Positions 1 through 9,897 are shown, counted from the stretch's first letter. The stretch: 64,000 bases of DNA from Candidatus Solibacter usitatus (GCA_016185465.1 JACPNO010000036.1:1-64000), one strand, 5' to 3'. The notes: generated from the sequence alone by a model not told the origin. A program made the numbers and translations.

Positions 1-819
1 GCGGCCCAGAACTTCCGGCAAGGGCTCCGGCCCAATCTGCGCGATCAGCGCATCGAGCTCGGCGCTTTGCAAACCGGCTTCGACTAAGACTGGTGCCATC
101 TTCCAGGCATCGGGAACATGGTGCGTTTCCAGAAGCGTGGCCAGTTGCTCTTCGCGATCGCTTTGATCGAGTGAATTCAACTTGACAGGCGAGGCAGCCG
201 CGCGCTCGCCGGTGGTGCGCTCGAATCTGGCGATGTACTCGCGCTGTTGCGGCGAGAATGGGAAGCGGTTGAGATTGACGTTATTTTCACGGGCCGCCGC
301 AAGAATCTGGCCCAGCGCGGACGCTGCCCGCCGCGCCGCCGCCGCGGGATTGTTCAGCTCATGCGCAAGCCCGGCCGAGAGTTTGCCCAGGGCCGCCAGT
401 TTCTCGCGCTGCTCGCCCATTCTGGTAACTTCCCGGACGCGGTCGGACATCAAGCCAACCATGCGCGCAATCACCTGCGGCATCCGCTGCGACATCTCCG
501 GGAAAATCTGGGAGCTGAAAGCAGCCAGACGAGTTGGCGAGACCGCGTAGGAGGTGGCGAAGAAATGCGTCATGCGGGAAAACGGAAGCAGCCCGGAGAC
601 TTCGCCGGCGCCGATGTAGACCATGGAATAGCCGTCGCGGCGCAGCTCCAGCTCGCCTTCAAAGAACACAAACATCCGGTCGGCCGGAGCTCCCATTTCG
701 AAAAGGCTCTCGCCTGTTTCCAGCCGAATCTCTGTGCCTTGTTGCGCCAGCCATGCAAGCTGCTCCTCCGGCTGATCCTTGAAGATTTCGATCTTCCGCA
801 AGTCTTCGAGCATGCTCAT
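1..819 (-). CDS. Sensor histidine kinase with N-terminal cyclic-nucleotide-binding-like domain (3' end outside window)
   Basis: Minus-strand reading from ATG at 819 gives MSMLEDLRKIEIFKDQPEEQLAWLAQQGTEIRLETGESLFEMGAPADRMFVFFEGELEL...LGKLSAGLAHELNNPAAAARRAA (cNMP-binding fold plus HisKA H-box AHELNNP). ATGA overlap with the upstream gene. Confidence 0.85.
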   Translation of the reverse strand, partial: MSMLEDLRKIEIFKDQPEEQLAWLAQQGTEIRLETGESLFEMGAPADRMFVFFEGELELRRDGYSMVYIGAGEVSGLLPFSRMTHFFATSYAVSPTRLAAFSSQIFPEMSQRMPQVIARMVGLMSDRVREVTRMGEQREKLAALGKLSAGLAHELNNPAAAARRAASALGQILAAARENNVNLNRFPFSPQQREYIARFERTTGERAAASPVKLNSLDQSDREEQLATLLETHHVPDAWKMAPVLVEAGLQSAELDALIAQIGPEPLPEVLGR

Positions 820-2480
820 ACTTTGGCCAGGTATTGATGAATGAACTGCACGGCGATTGAGCCTTCGCCCACGCCCGATGCTACGCGCTTCACCGATCCG
901 CGGCGCACATCGCCGACGACGAACACGCCGGGAACATTGGTTTCGAGCAGGCCCGGATCGCGGTCGAGCGTCCAGCCTTTAGGCCGCCGGCCGCCATGCA
1001 CCAGCTCCTCGCCCGACAAAATGAAGCCGCGCTCGTCGCGCTCCACGATGCCCTCGACCCAGTCGGTCCTCGGCACCGCGCCGATAAAAATGAACAGCGC
1101 CGAAGCTGCCACCCGGTCGACCTGCCCGCTCTCGCCGCAACGGATCGAGATGGCGTCGAGACGGTTTTCACCATGCACCTCGACCACCTCGGTGCGATAT
1201 TCCACGGCGATGTTCGCGGTCTGAAGAATCTGGTCGATCAAGTAGCGCGACATCGAGTTGGCCAGCGAATCGCCCCTCACCAGCATGACCACGCGGCGCG
1301 CGTACTTGGAAAAATACATGGCCGCCTGGCCGGCGGAGTTGGCGCCGCCCACAATGTATACGTCCTCGCCTTTGCAGGCAAGGGCTTCGGCGGGTCCGGC
1401 GCCATAATAGACGCCCGCGCCTTGCAGCTGCTTGATGCCGGGAATTTCCAAGCTGCGCCATTGCACGCCCGTGGCAATCAGGAGCGCATGACAGGAAATT
1501 TCGCTGCCATCGGCCAGCTTCAGCACGCGGTACGGACCTTCGATGCGCAACCCCACGGCTTCCTGCGGAGCAATGATTTCGACCCCGAAGCGCTGTGCCT
1601 GCGTGACCGCCCGGCGCGCCAGATCGGCGCCGCTCAAGCCCGAGGGAAATCCAAGATAGTTCTCGATGCGGGAGCTCAGACCCGCCTGGCCGCCGGGCGC
1701 TTCCCGCTCGACGATGATGGTCTTCAAGCCTTCCGAGGCTCCGTAAACCCCCGCCGCCAGGCCCGCCGGACCGCCGCCCACGATTGCCAAATCGTAGAAC
1801 GGCATTTCGGCGCGCATGCGCAAGCCAACTCTGCCGGCAAGCTCGATGTTGGAAGGCGCGGCGAGCCGCGTGCCATCCGTGAACAGAACCAGCGGCAGCT
1901 TCGACGCCTCTTCGCCCAGCGAATCGACCAACTGGCGAGTCTCCGGCTCACCCGATTCGACATCCAGCCACTGGTAGGGAATCTGGTTGCGGGCCAGGAA
2001 CTCACGGATTTCGTAAGATCGCGGCGACCAGCGATTCCCCAGCACGCGCAGGCCTTCGAAGGGAGGGCGGTAATGCGCCAGCCACTCGTCCAGCAGGTCG
2101 TCAATCACCGGGTAAAGCTGTTCTTCCGGCGGGTCCCAGGGCTTCAGAAGATAGTGATGGATTTTGACTTCGTTGATAGCGCGGATGGCGGCATCGGTAT
2201 CGGCATAGGCGGTGAGCAGGGCGCGTTTGGAATCCGGATAAAGATCCATCGCTTCGCTCAGGAAGCCGACGCCATCCAATTGCGGCATGCGCTGATCGGC
2301 CAGCAGCAGCGCTACCGGATCGTTGCGGGTTTTCAATTGCCGTAGCGTGTCGAGCGCGGCTTGTCCCGAATCGGCGCGCAACACGCGGTAACGATCGCCA
2401 TACTGGCGGCGAAGATCGCGTTCGATGGAGCGCAACACTTCGGGATCGTCATCTACGGTCAACAGTACCGGCTTGGCCAT
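816..2480 (-). CDS. Response regulator receiver fused to FAD-dependent (thioredoxin-reductase-like) oxidoreductase
   Basis: N-term LLTVDDDPEVLRSIERDL...LLLADQRMPQLDG...LLKPW receiver domain; C-term AIVGGGPAGLAAGVYGASEGL...VFVVGDVRRGSVKRVASGVGEGS FAD/NAD(P) fold. Confidence 0.9.
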   Translation of the reverse strand: MAKPVLLTVDDDPEVLRSIERDLRRQYGDRYRVLRADSGQAALDTLRQLKTRNDPVALLLADQRMPQLDGVGFLSEAMDLYPDSKRALLTAYADTDAAIRAINEVKIHHYLLKPWDPPEEQLYPVIDDLLDEWLAHYRPPFEGLRVLGNRWSPRSYEIREFLARNQIPYQWLDVESGEPETRQLVDSLGEEASKLPLVLFTDGTRLAAPSNIELAGRVGLRMRAEMPFYDLAIVGGGPAGLAAGVYGASEGLKTIIVEREAPGGQAGLSSRIENYLGFPSGLSGADLARRAVTQAQRFGVEIIAPQEAVGLRIEGPYRVLKLADGSEISCHALLIATGVQWRSLEIPGIKQLQGAGVYYGAGPAEALACKGEDVYIVGGANSAGQAAMYFSKYARRVVMLVRGDSLANSMSRYLIDQILQTANIAVEYRTEVVEVHGENRLDAISIRCGESGQVDRVAASALFIFIGAVPRTDWVEGIVERDERGFILSGEELVHGGRRPKGWTLDRDPGLLETNVPGVFVVGDVRRGSVKRVASGVGEGSIAVQFIHQYLAKV

Positions 2481-2588
2481 TGTTCCAGACTACTCCTGTT
2501 GGGGTTAGAGCTATTGGATGCCCGAGCGGGAGGTGGAGTTTCAGCAACGTTTTGCAGCCTATAATGGCGCGAAGGAGTTGCCTGCGCG

Positions 2589-3008
2589 ATGCGGCCCGGT
2601 GAAGCCACATTTCTTCTATGGTTTCTGTTGCCTCAGCTCAAGACGGAGCAAGCCATAACGAAGAAGATTCTGTCTTTGGTTCCGCCGGACCAAGGCGGCT
2701 ACAAGCCTCACGCAAAGAGCATGAGTGCGTTGCAACTGGCCTGGCACATCGCCGTCGTTTTGGAGGCGTTGTCCGGCGAGGAACTTGCCATGCCCGTTGA
2801 CTTCATCGGTCTACGGAATGATCCGGCGGTCTGCTACTTGAACATTGCAAACCGCCATTCGGTCCATCATCGGGGACAGCTCTCGGCCTATCTCCGGCCG
2901 ATGGGCGCAAACGTACCCGCGATTTATGTGGAAAGCGCCGACGAAACATTTCCTCCTGACCCGGGAGGCGCCGCGTTAGAAGGGCAGATGCAGCCTCCTG
3001 CCTTCTAA
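2589..3008 (+). CDS. DinB-family (DUF664-like) protein, apparently internally deleted
   Basis: EATFLLWFLLPQLKTEQAITKKILSLVPPDQGGYKPHAKSM...LAWHIA joined directly to ALSGEELAMPVDF...HSVHHRGQLSAYLRPMGANVP; the usual middle segment is missing. Confidence 0.65.
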   Translation: MRPGEATFLLWFLLPQLKTEQAITKKILSLVPPDQGGYKPHAKSMSALQLAWHIAVVLEALSGEELAMPVDFIGLRNDPAVCYLNIANRHSVHHRGQLSAYLRPMGANVPAIYVESADETFPPDPGGAALEGQMQPPAF

Positions 3009-3094
3009 TACGCCTGGCGTGCAATGGCTAGGCGGCTGACAGTCGTGGGGTCGGACTTCTAGGGAAGCTACCGGTTGACGGCGGGGGAAACACT

Positions 3095-3126
3095 CCGGCA
3101 CGGAGTATCAGTAAACTCCGTGCCGG
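3095..3126 (-). terminator. Strong hairpin downstream of PEP-CTERM gene
   Basis: CCGGCACGGAGT-atcagtaa-ACTCCGTGCCGG, perfect 12-bp stem, 15 nt beyond the stop codon of the minus-strand CDS. Only a weak U-tract. Confidence 0.55.
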
Positions 3127-3140
3127 TCAGGCTGACAGAC

Positions 3141-3875
3141 CTACGAAACCCTGAGACGCTTCCAGAGACCTAATGTGACCAAAGCCGTACCGAGTAATAC
3201 GACCGTACCAGGCTCCGGTACCGTTGTCGTGGTGGAGGAACCGCCGAACGTAAAGTCGTCGATAGTGAACCCTGCGGTCCCTGCAAGCGCGATGATCTTG
3301 AAGCCGCCAATATCGGCCGTCGGCCGTGAAATGCCAACAAAGTTGCCGGCAGTGACGTTATTCGCTGACTCCAGGGTGCTCTCGGGAAGCTTGCTAAAAG
3401 CGAAATTTGTGTCTAATGCAATGATGTTAACGTTGCCAAGCGAGGGATTCAGCCAGAAACCCACTTTGGACACCTTGGTGGGGAAAAAAATCTCAATCAG
3501 CGCGCTTGAGCTGAATAAGGTGGTGCCGTCGAAATCCACGGGTCCAAGAACCGTCGTGGCCGACTTCGCGTCACCGGCAATTCCTCCTGAGAGGTTGTAC
3601 AAGGCCGGCTTGTTGGTGCCCGGTGCGCCGCCGACGGAAAATTGGACGCCAGTGATCTCATCGAAGATAAACGCAGTCGCCTCCGAAATTGGACTACCCG
3701 CGGTGTAGGCGATGATGGTCTCGGGTGTGTGCCCGGATATGCTCTCGAAATTCTGCACGGTTGCGCCGGTTTGAAATGCGGCTATCTGCCCGGGGTCCGT
3801 GGTGTTGATGATGTCGCCAAAAAGCAGGTTCGTGAATGCAACCAAAATGAAACAAAAAGCGGCCTTCCGAATCAT
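3141..3875 (-). CDS. PEP-CTERM sorting domain-containing secreted protein
   Basis: Signal peptide MIRKAAFCFILVAFTNLLFG; C-terminal VPEPGTVVLLGTALVTLGLWKRLRVS motif. Start set at the internal Met. Confidence 0.85.
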   Translation of the reverse strand: MIRKAAFCFILVAFTNLLFGDIINTTDPGQIAAFQTGATVQNFESISGHTPETIIAYTAGSPISEATAFIFDEITGVQFSVGGAPGTNKPALYNLSGGIAGDAKSATTVLGPVDFDGTTLFSSSALIEIFFPTKVSKVGFWLNPSLGNVNIIALDTNFAFSKLPESTLESANNVTAGNFVGISRPTADIGGFKIIALAGTAGFTIDDFTFGGSSTTTTVPEPGTVVLLGTALVTLGLWKRLRVS

Positions 3876-4211
3876 GTTTTCCTCCAGGTGACGGAGTTTA
3901 TCCCACGCCAGTCCGGTCGTCAAGGGCTCATTTCTATTGGTTTGGATGACATTTGAGCGAAAAGAGCCGAGTTTCTCAAGTCCTTGACAGACAAAGAGAT
4001 CCTTGACGACATCCGGCGGGCCACCTGCTTGCAGGATCCTCTGATTTCGAGAGTGGTGAGCGCGGCAAGCGGCTGACTGTCGTAGGATCGAACTTCTACG
4101 AAGACCATCACGTCCAACGCCAGGGGGCGATTACCGTCGCATTCGGGTGGCTGACAAGTTGCTGAGGCAAGATATGTTCATCGCAGTAAAGAGTTAGGAT
4201 TAGGTTCGCCA

Positions 4212-4763
4212 ATGGGAATTCTCACCGATGGAGAATACAATCCGGGCGAAGACTTGCTGGCGAGAGGAGTATCCCTGGCGATGTCCATCTGGGGGATTCC
4301 CATTTTGTTGGCGTTCGCGTGGGGAGCGTTTTTTGCCTGCAATCGTTTCTTGAGTCCCAGGACTTCAGAAATGCACTTTGCGATTACGGCGCTCCTGACA
4401 TTGATTGCAATTTTGGTCTTCACCGGTCAGTGCGTCTACGTGTCTTTAACAAGCCTCATCCGGCGCGAGGAATACAGTTCCCCAGGGTCTGGATTGGTCC
4501 TCACACTGACCATTGCTTTCGGAGCAGGCGGGTTGCCGTTGATCGCCCGGTTGTTTGGCCCACTCTTTGTAGAGCCGTGGCTTTTCTGGCCATGCGGTTT
4601 CCTCCTTTCGTGTTGCTGGCTGGCGATGGCAGCGCTATTCATCAGGCAGAATGGAACTCGAGGCGCGCGGCTACTAGTGGGAGCCCCCATGGCGCTCTTC
4701 TGGCCGGTCTTGATATTTGCACGGGATTGGGCATGTGCGTTGCGCCCGGGATGTTGGATTTGA
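4212..4763 (+). CDS. Hypothetical multi-pass membrane protein
   Basis: 183-aa ORF with several hydrophobic segments; no family recognised. Confidence 0.5.
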   Translation: MGILTDGEYNPGEDLLARGVSLAMSIWGIPILLAFAWGAFFACNRFLSPRTSEMHFAITALLTLIAILVFTGQCVYVSLTSLIRREEYSSPGSGLVLTLTIAFGAGGLPLIARLFGPLFVEPWLFWPCGFLLSCCWLAMAALFIRQNGTRGARLLVGAPMALFWPVLIFARDWACALRPGCWI

Positions 4764-4826
4764 GAATGGTGGGCGTGGAATCGGCACCTGACGGACCAAG
4801 GCGCACCGTGATGCAAACTCTGTCGG

Positions 4827-5321
4827 CTACTTTGTGAAGTCTCGAAGCGCTTTTGCCTGACCGAGCGGCCTCGCCTCCAATCGTTCCTTAATTGCCGCGA
4901 GAGCGCTCTTTGGGTGGCTAACGTCGGGCAAGAGGAAAACTTCTCCGCCTCGTAAAACTACTTCGAGACCCTCGATCAGCGTTTCAAATTCAAACGTCGT
5001 CGCCTCTCTTACCACTACGACATCGGAAAGTGCTATCCGTCTCGCCCGGCCAAAGGAGGGTCTAATAATCAAGTGATTTTTTGCAACAAATAGTGCCTTC
5101 CGCACGTTTCCCAATGCGTACACGGCGGCAGCTATGGACATAGCCAACGCAGGAAAAAATAACCGTAACGGCCACAGAAAACCGCCAAGAACCGCAAATA
5201 CAAGTACCGAGATTAGGAACGCGGGCCCGGCGGTCGGTATTCGCCACACCTCACCACCAGGCATGTCGGCCTCACCATCATGCCACCAATCGTGGATTTT
5301 TGAGTACAGCCACACAAACAC
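4827..5321 (-). CDS. Hypothetical membrane protein, possible PH-like (bPH) domain
   Basis: Two TM segments then a beta-rich C-terminus (ALFVAKNHLIIRPSFGRARRIALSDVVVVRE). Confidence 0.5.
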   Translation of the reverse strand: MFVWLYSKIHDWWHDGEADMPGGEVWRIPTAGPAFLISVLVFAVLGGFLWPLRLFFPALAMSIAAAVYALGNVRKALFVAKNHLIIRPSFGRARRIALSDVVVVREATTFEFETLIEGLEVVLRGGEVFLLPDVSHPKSALAAIKERLEARPLGQAKALRDFTK

Positions 5322-5356
5322 TCCCTATGCAATATCACTCCGTCCCTCGAATTAAA

Positions 5357-5433
5357 TGGTGGGCGCGGCAGGACTCGAACCTGCGACCTCCTGCGTGTGA
5401 AGCAGGCGCTCTAACCAACTGAGCTACGCGCCC
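5357..5433 (-). tRNA. tRNA-Val(CAC)
   Basis: Reverse complement GGGCGCGTAGCTCAGTTGGTTAGAGCGCCTGCTTCACACGCAGGAGGTCGCAGGTTCGAGTCCTGCCGCGCCCACCA: 7-bp acceptor stem, TTCGAGTC T-loop, anticodon loop TTCACAC, encoded CCA. Confidence 0.95.
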
Positions 5434-5473
5434 CGAAATCGGCGCTGGCGGCGAATTTAGTATTATAGCGTTA

Positions 5474-6454
5474 ATGCCCCAGCGGGAAACATTGGAAGCC
5501 CCGCCGGTTGCCCCTCCCGTCGCTTTCGCGAAATTGGCGGAGCTTGAAGCGGCTCTGGAATCGGCAATTCGCGGTAAGCCGGAAGTAGTGCGGCTTTCGC
5601 TGGTGTGCCTGCTTGCCCGCGGACATCTGCTCATCGAAGACGTACCGGGCGTCGGCAAAACCACGCTCGCGCACGCGCTTGCTCATGCGGTCGATGGCCG
5701 CTTTCATCGGCTGCAATTCACCAGCGACATGCTGCCCAGCGACGTGCTCGGCGTCACCATCTACAACGCCCACGCCGGCGCTTTCGAATTCAAGCCCGGG
5801 CCGATCTTCACCAATTTTCTGCTGGCGGATGAAATCAACCGCACCACGCCCAAGACGCAGTCGGCGCTGCTGGAGGCCATGAACGAACGGCAAGTCACCA
5901 TCGACGGCCGTTCCCAGCCGCTGCCTACCCCGTTCATGGTGATCGCGACGCAGAATCCGGTGGAGCATCACGGCACCTATCCGCTGCCGGAATCCCAGCT
6001 CGACCGCTTCTTCATGCGGCTGCGCATCGGTTATCCGGACGCCGCAAGCGAACGCGAGATCGTGCGCAATCACGCCGCGGTGAACGGCATGCCCATCGAG
6101 CGCGTGCTCACGGCCGAGGAAGTGGTCCATGTCCAGGATATGGTGCACCGCGTGAACGTGGATGAATCGCTGGTAGGTTACATGCTGGCCATCGTCGAGA
6201 AAACGCGCGCGCATGAATCGCTTGCGCTCGGAGTAAGCCCGCGCGGCTCGCAGGCGCTGTTCCGCGCCACCCAGGCCTTGGCGCTGGTCGAAGGCCGCGA
6301 TTACGCCATCCCCGACGACGTGAAGCGGTTGGCCGGGCCGGTCTTCGCGCATCGCATCGTTGTGAATGCGCGCGCCGCAATGGCTCAGCGGCGCGGCGAT
6401 CTGGGCGATCGCGTGGTCGAAGAGATTTTGAGCCAGATTGACGTTCCTTTGTAG
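5474..6454 (+). CDS. MoxR-family AAA ATPase
   Basis: GHLLIEDVPGVGKTTLAHALA Walker A; FLLADEINRTTPKTQSALLEAMNERQVTIDG; NPVEHHGTYPLPESQLDRFFMR. Confidence 0.93.
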   Translation: MPQRETLEAPPVAPPVAFAKLAELEAALESAIRGKPEVVRLSLVCLLARGHLLIEDVPGVGKTTLAHALAHAVDGRFHRLQFTSDMLPSDVLGVTIYNAHAGAFEFKPGPIFTNFLLADEINRTTPKTQSALLEAMNERQVTIDGRSQPLPTPFMVIATQNPVEHHGTYPLPESQLDRFFMRLRIGYPDAASEREIVRNHAAVNGMPIERVLTAEEVVHVQDMVHRVNVDESLVGYMLAIVEKTRAHESLALGVSPRGSQALFRATQALALVEGRDYAIPDDVKRLAGPVFAHRIVVNARAAMAQRRGDLGDRVVEEILSQIDVPL

Positions 6455-6469
6455 GTTCCGTTCCCAAAC

Positions 6470-7543
6470 ATGAAAACTGCCATAATCGGTCTGCCCATGG
6501 TGGGCAAGACCTCTCTATTTACGATCATGACCGGCGTCCACCAGGAGACGCGCATCGGCCAGACGGCGGCCCGCACCGGCGTTGCCAAAGTTCCCGACGC
6601 GCGCCTGGATGCGCTGGCCAAGCTTTTCGATCCGCCCAAGATCACGCACGCCGCCGTCGAGTTCGTGGACTTGCCGGCGATTTCCAAAGAAACGCTGCGC
6701 GACCCCGGCTACCTGGCCGGACTGCGCGTGGTGGACGCATTCGCGCAGGTGCTGCGCCTTTTTGCGAGCGATACCATACCTCACGAGAAAGGCTCGGTCG
6801 ATCCGCTGCGCGACATGGAAGACGTCGAGATGGAACTCGTGCTCAGCGATCTGGTGGTGGTGGAAAAGCGCCTGGAGCGTCTGGAAAAAGAGCGCAAGAA
6901 AATCAAGAATCCGGAGAACGACCGCGAATTCGAACTGCTGGAAAAATGCAAAACTACGCTCGAAGCCAATCGTCCGCTGCGCGAGATGGTGCTCGATGCC
7001 GATAACGAAAAGCGCATTCGCGGCTTTCAGTTTCTCTCGCAAAAGCCCATGCTGTACGTGCTGAACATCGGCGAGGCGGATGTGCCGCGGCTGCACGAAA
7101 TCGAAGAGGAATATCGCGCCGGAGCGCTAAAGGGCCGCGCGCAGACGGAGGTCACGGCGGTCTGCGGCAAGATCGAAGCCGAGCTGGCTGAGCTGGCTGC
7201 CGCCGACGCGCTGGAATATCTGGCCAGCTACGGGCTGAAGGAATCCGGCATGCAGCGCCTGATCACGGCCAGTTACCGGCTGCTGGGGCTGATGTCGTTT
7301 CTCACCGCCGGAGAGACGGAAGTGCGCGCCTGGACGGTTCCTATCGGCAGCACGGCGGTGAAGGCGGCGGGCGCGATTCATTCCGATTTTGAAAAGAAAT
7401 TCATTCGCGCCGAAGTTGTGAACTGGCAGGCGCTCATCGATCATGGCGGATATCCGGGCGTGAAGGAGAAAGGTTTGCTGCGCCTGGAGGGCAAGGAATA
7501 CATTGTGAAGGATGGAGACGTGCTGGTGATCCGGCACGGGTGA
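6470..7543 (+). CDS. ychF: YchF/Obg-like GTPase/ATPase (DUF933)
   Basis: MKTAIIGLPMVGKTSLFTIMTG; C-terminal TGETEVRAWTVPIGSTAVKAAGAIHSDFEKKFIRAEVVNW...GKEYIVKDGDVLVIRH. Confidence 0.88.
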   Translation: MKTAIIGLPMVGKTSLFTIMTGVHQETRIGQTAARTGVAKVPDARLDALAKLFDPPKITHAAVEFVDLPAISKETLRDPGYLAGLRVVDAFAQVLRLFASDTIPHEKGSVDPLRDMEDVEMELVLSDLVVVEKRLERLEKERKKIKNPENDREFELLEKCKTTLEANRPLREMVLDADNEKRIRGFQFLSQKPMLYVLNIGEADVPRLHEIEEEYRAGALKGRAQTEVTAVCGKIEAELAELAAADALEYLASYGLKESGMQRLITASYRLLGLMSFLTAGETEVRAWTVPIGSTAVKAAGAIHSDFEKKFIRAEVVNWQALIDHGGYPGVKEKGLLRLEGKEYIVKDGDVLVIRHG

Positions 7544-7550
7544 GGTTTTC

Positions 7551-8444
7551 ATGCAATTGATTTCGCGTCGCGGATTTCTGGCCGGCGCGGCAGCAGCGGC
7601 CGCGGCAATGGCCGCCGACGCCAAGCCCTATGACGGACGCACCATGGCCGTCATCACCGCCCATGCCGACGACTTTACGATCTTTGCCGGCGGTACGATC
7701 GCCAAAATGATCGCCGAAGGATATACGGCGCACCTGATCCGCATCACCAACGACGAGAAAGATTCCTACGACCTCTCCGCCGGTGAGACCAGCCATCGCA
7801 ACACCACCGAACTGCGCGCCGCCGCCGATATCATCGGCATCAAGGACATCTATTCGCTCGATTTTCGCAACGACGAAATGGACGCGCTTTCCGAGACCGA
7901 AGTGCGCGCGCGCCTGATTCTGCTTTTCCGCAAGCTCAAGCCGTGGACCATTTTTACTTTTGATCCGTCCGCGAAGTACGAAGAGAATCCCGATCACAAG
8001 AAGACGGCGCGAGCCGCTGAAGACGCGGCCTGGACGGCGTCGGGGCATTTGTTTTTGGAAGAGCAGTTCTCACTCGGCCTGGGGCGCTGGGCTGTGCTCG
8101 ATCGCTACTACTGGGCGCGCCAGCTGGATGATTCCGATGTCAATAAAGTGGTGGACATCGGCGCGACCATCGATCAGAAAATCCGCGCCGTGCAAGCCCA
8201 AGAGACTATGATGCGGCACACGGCGCTGGCGACGAAAGAAAAGCTGGCGCAGGCCAATCTCCGCCTGCCGCTGCTCGATAACGTTGATGAGGCGGCGGTG
8301 AATCGCCTGGTGGATATTCAAATTCGTGAGCGCGCAAAAGCGCTGGGCGCGAAACAAGGCATCGAATATGCCGAAGTATTCCACTACATTCCGATTGCCG
8401 GCGAAGGCAGCTACGTCATGAAGAACGCCGTGCCTCTGAAGTAG
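7551..8444 (+). CDS. PIG-L family deacetylase with Tat-type signal
   Basis: SRRGFLAGAAAAAAA signal; AVITAHADDFTIFAGGTIAKMIAEG (PIG-L AHPDD-like motif). Confidence 0.88.
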   Translation: MQLISRRGFLAGAAAAAAAMAADAKPYDGRTMAVITAHADDFTIFAGGTIAKMIAEGYTAHLIRITNDEKDSYDLSAGETSHRNTTELRAAADIIGIKDIYSLDFRNDEMDALSETEVRARLILLFRKLKPWTIFTFDPSAKYEENPDHKKTARAAEDAAWTASGHLFLEEQFSLGLGRWAVLDRYYWARQLDDSDVNKVVDIGATIDQKIRAVQAQETMMRHTALATKEKLAQANLRLPLLDNVDEAAVNRLVDIQIRERAKALGAKQGIEYAEVFHYIPIAGEGSYVMKNAVPLK

Positions 8445-9897
8445 CCGCGCGCCGAGTTCGCCATTCCCAGCCCAGCATCAACGCGCTCGCGAGCGCGCAG
8501 AGCAGCGGAAACCAGTCCCCCCAGCGCGTGTAGAGCGTGGTCTGCGCGATGTAAGAAAAACCCGTACGTGAAGCGGCTTCGGTGAAATTTGGCAGCGTGC
8601 CCAGGACGCGCCCCGCCGGATCGATGGTGGCGGTGATGCCGTCGTTGGTAGCACGCAGCAGCCAGCGCCGGTTTTCCGCCGCCCGCATGCGGACAATTTT
8701 TAGATGCTGCCAGCGAGCGGAGCTGGCGCCATACCAGCCGTCGTTGGAAATATTGATCAGCAATTCCGCGCCGCCGGCGGCAAAGCGCCGCACGAAATCC
8801 GGGAACACGGATTCGTAGCAGATGAACGCGGCGACGGTGTGTCCCTCGACGGGGAAAATGACAATCTTGCTGCCGGGTTGAAAATCGCCCGCCTCGCTCG
8901 AAATCTTGCGGATGAATCCAAACGGCCACGGCACAAATTCGCCGAATGGCACCAGATTCACTTTGTCGTAGCGCCCCAGAGGCTCGCCGGCGGGCCCCAC
9001 CATCATGGCCGAGTTCAGCGGCTCGCCTTTCGGGGTGTGCCCTACGACGCCCGCCAGCAGATACGTCTTGGCCTCGCGCGCCAGCGTTGCGGCAACTTCG
9101 CGGAAGCGCGGATCGTCGTCGTAGAGCGGCGCGGGCGCTTCGGGCCAAACGACCAGATCGGGCGGCTGCTTCTCCGTCAACACGGCCTGCATGGAAAGAT
9201 ACACCAGGCCGCGCTGCACTTTGTTCACAAACGCGGGAGTCCACGTTTCCGCTTCCGAGATGCGCGGCTGCACCAGGACCGCGGTTCGCTCCCCGCGCTG
9301 CGCATCGGGAAGACGCGGCAGCACAGCGATAGGCGCGAGCAGAATCAGCCAAAGCAATTGCCGCCGCGGCCGCCGCAGAATGGATACCGCCAGCGCCGCC
9401 GAAAGCATCGCGAAACAAAACGAGATGCCGTAGACGCCGGTGTAAGGCGCAAGACGCATCGGCACGCTCATGCCAATGCCGGCGTTGCCCAGCGTCAGCC
9501 AGGCGAATCCGAGCGAGCCATGCGTGACTTCAATCGCGACCCACACCGCCGCGACGCCGGCTACCGCCCACGGGCGCCGAATCAATAATCCCGCTGCGCA
9601 CGCGAACAATCCCAGATGAATGGCTTTGGTCACACAGAACAGCGCGAACGCCGCCCAGGCAACGCCCGCCGTGATGCCGGCGTGATCCGCCAGCACGCTC
9701 TGAATCCAGTAGCAAACGCCGCCCCAATAAATGATTCCGCAGAACTCTCCCAGCAGAAACCAGTGCAGCGGGCGCCTCTCCCGCGCCAGCGCGATCAACA
9801 GCGGCGTGAGGGCGAGCGGCGCCAACCAGGCGAAATCGAATCGTGGAAACGAGAGGATGAGCAGGACGGCCGTGGCCGCGGCGAGCAGGAAATTCAA
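8416..9897 (-). CDS. lnt: Apolipoprotein N-acyltransferase
   Basis: TTG start overlapping lipA stop (TTGA); N-terminal TM bundle; VVWPEAPAPLYDDDPRF..., YDKVNLVPFGEFVPWPF, AAFICYESVFPDFVRRFAAGGAELLINISNDGWYG. Confidence 0.92.
   Translation of the reverse strand: MNFLLAAATAVLLILSFPRFDFAWLAPLALTPLLIALARERRPLHWFLLGEFCGIIYWGGVCYWIQSVLADHAGITAGVAWAAFALFCVTKAIHLGLFACAAGLLIRRPWAVAGVAAVWVAIEVTHGSLGFAWLTLGNAGIGMSVPMRLAPYTGVYGISFCFAMLSAALAVSILRRPRRQLLWLILLAPIAVLPRLPDAQRGERTAVLVQPRISEAETWTPAFVNKVQRGLVYLSMQAVLTEKQPPDLVVWPEAPAPLYDDDPRFREVAATLAREAKTYLLAGVVGHTPKGEPLNSAMMVGPAGEPLGRYDKVNLVPFGEFVPWPFGFIRKISSEAGDFQPGSKIVIFPVEGHTVAAFICYESVFPDFVRRFAAGGAELLINISNDGWYGASSARWQHLKIVRMRAAENRRWLLRATNDGITATIDPAGRVLGTLPNFTEAASRTGFSYIAQTTLYTRWGDWFPLLCALASALMLGWEWRTRRAATSEARRSS

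Noticed and set aside
996-2345. 449-aa plus-strand ORF
   Set aside because: Antisense to the receiver/FAD-reductase gene; His/Arg/Gln-rich composition typical of shadow ORFs in GC-rich DNA.
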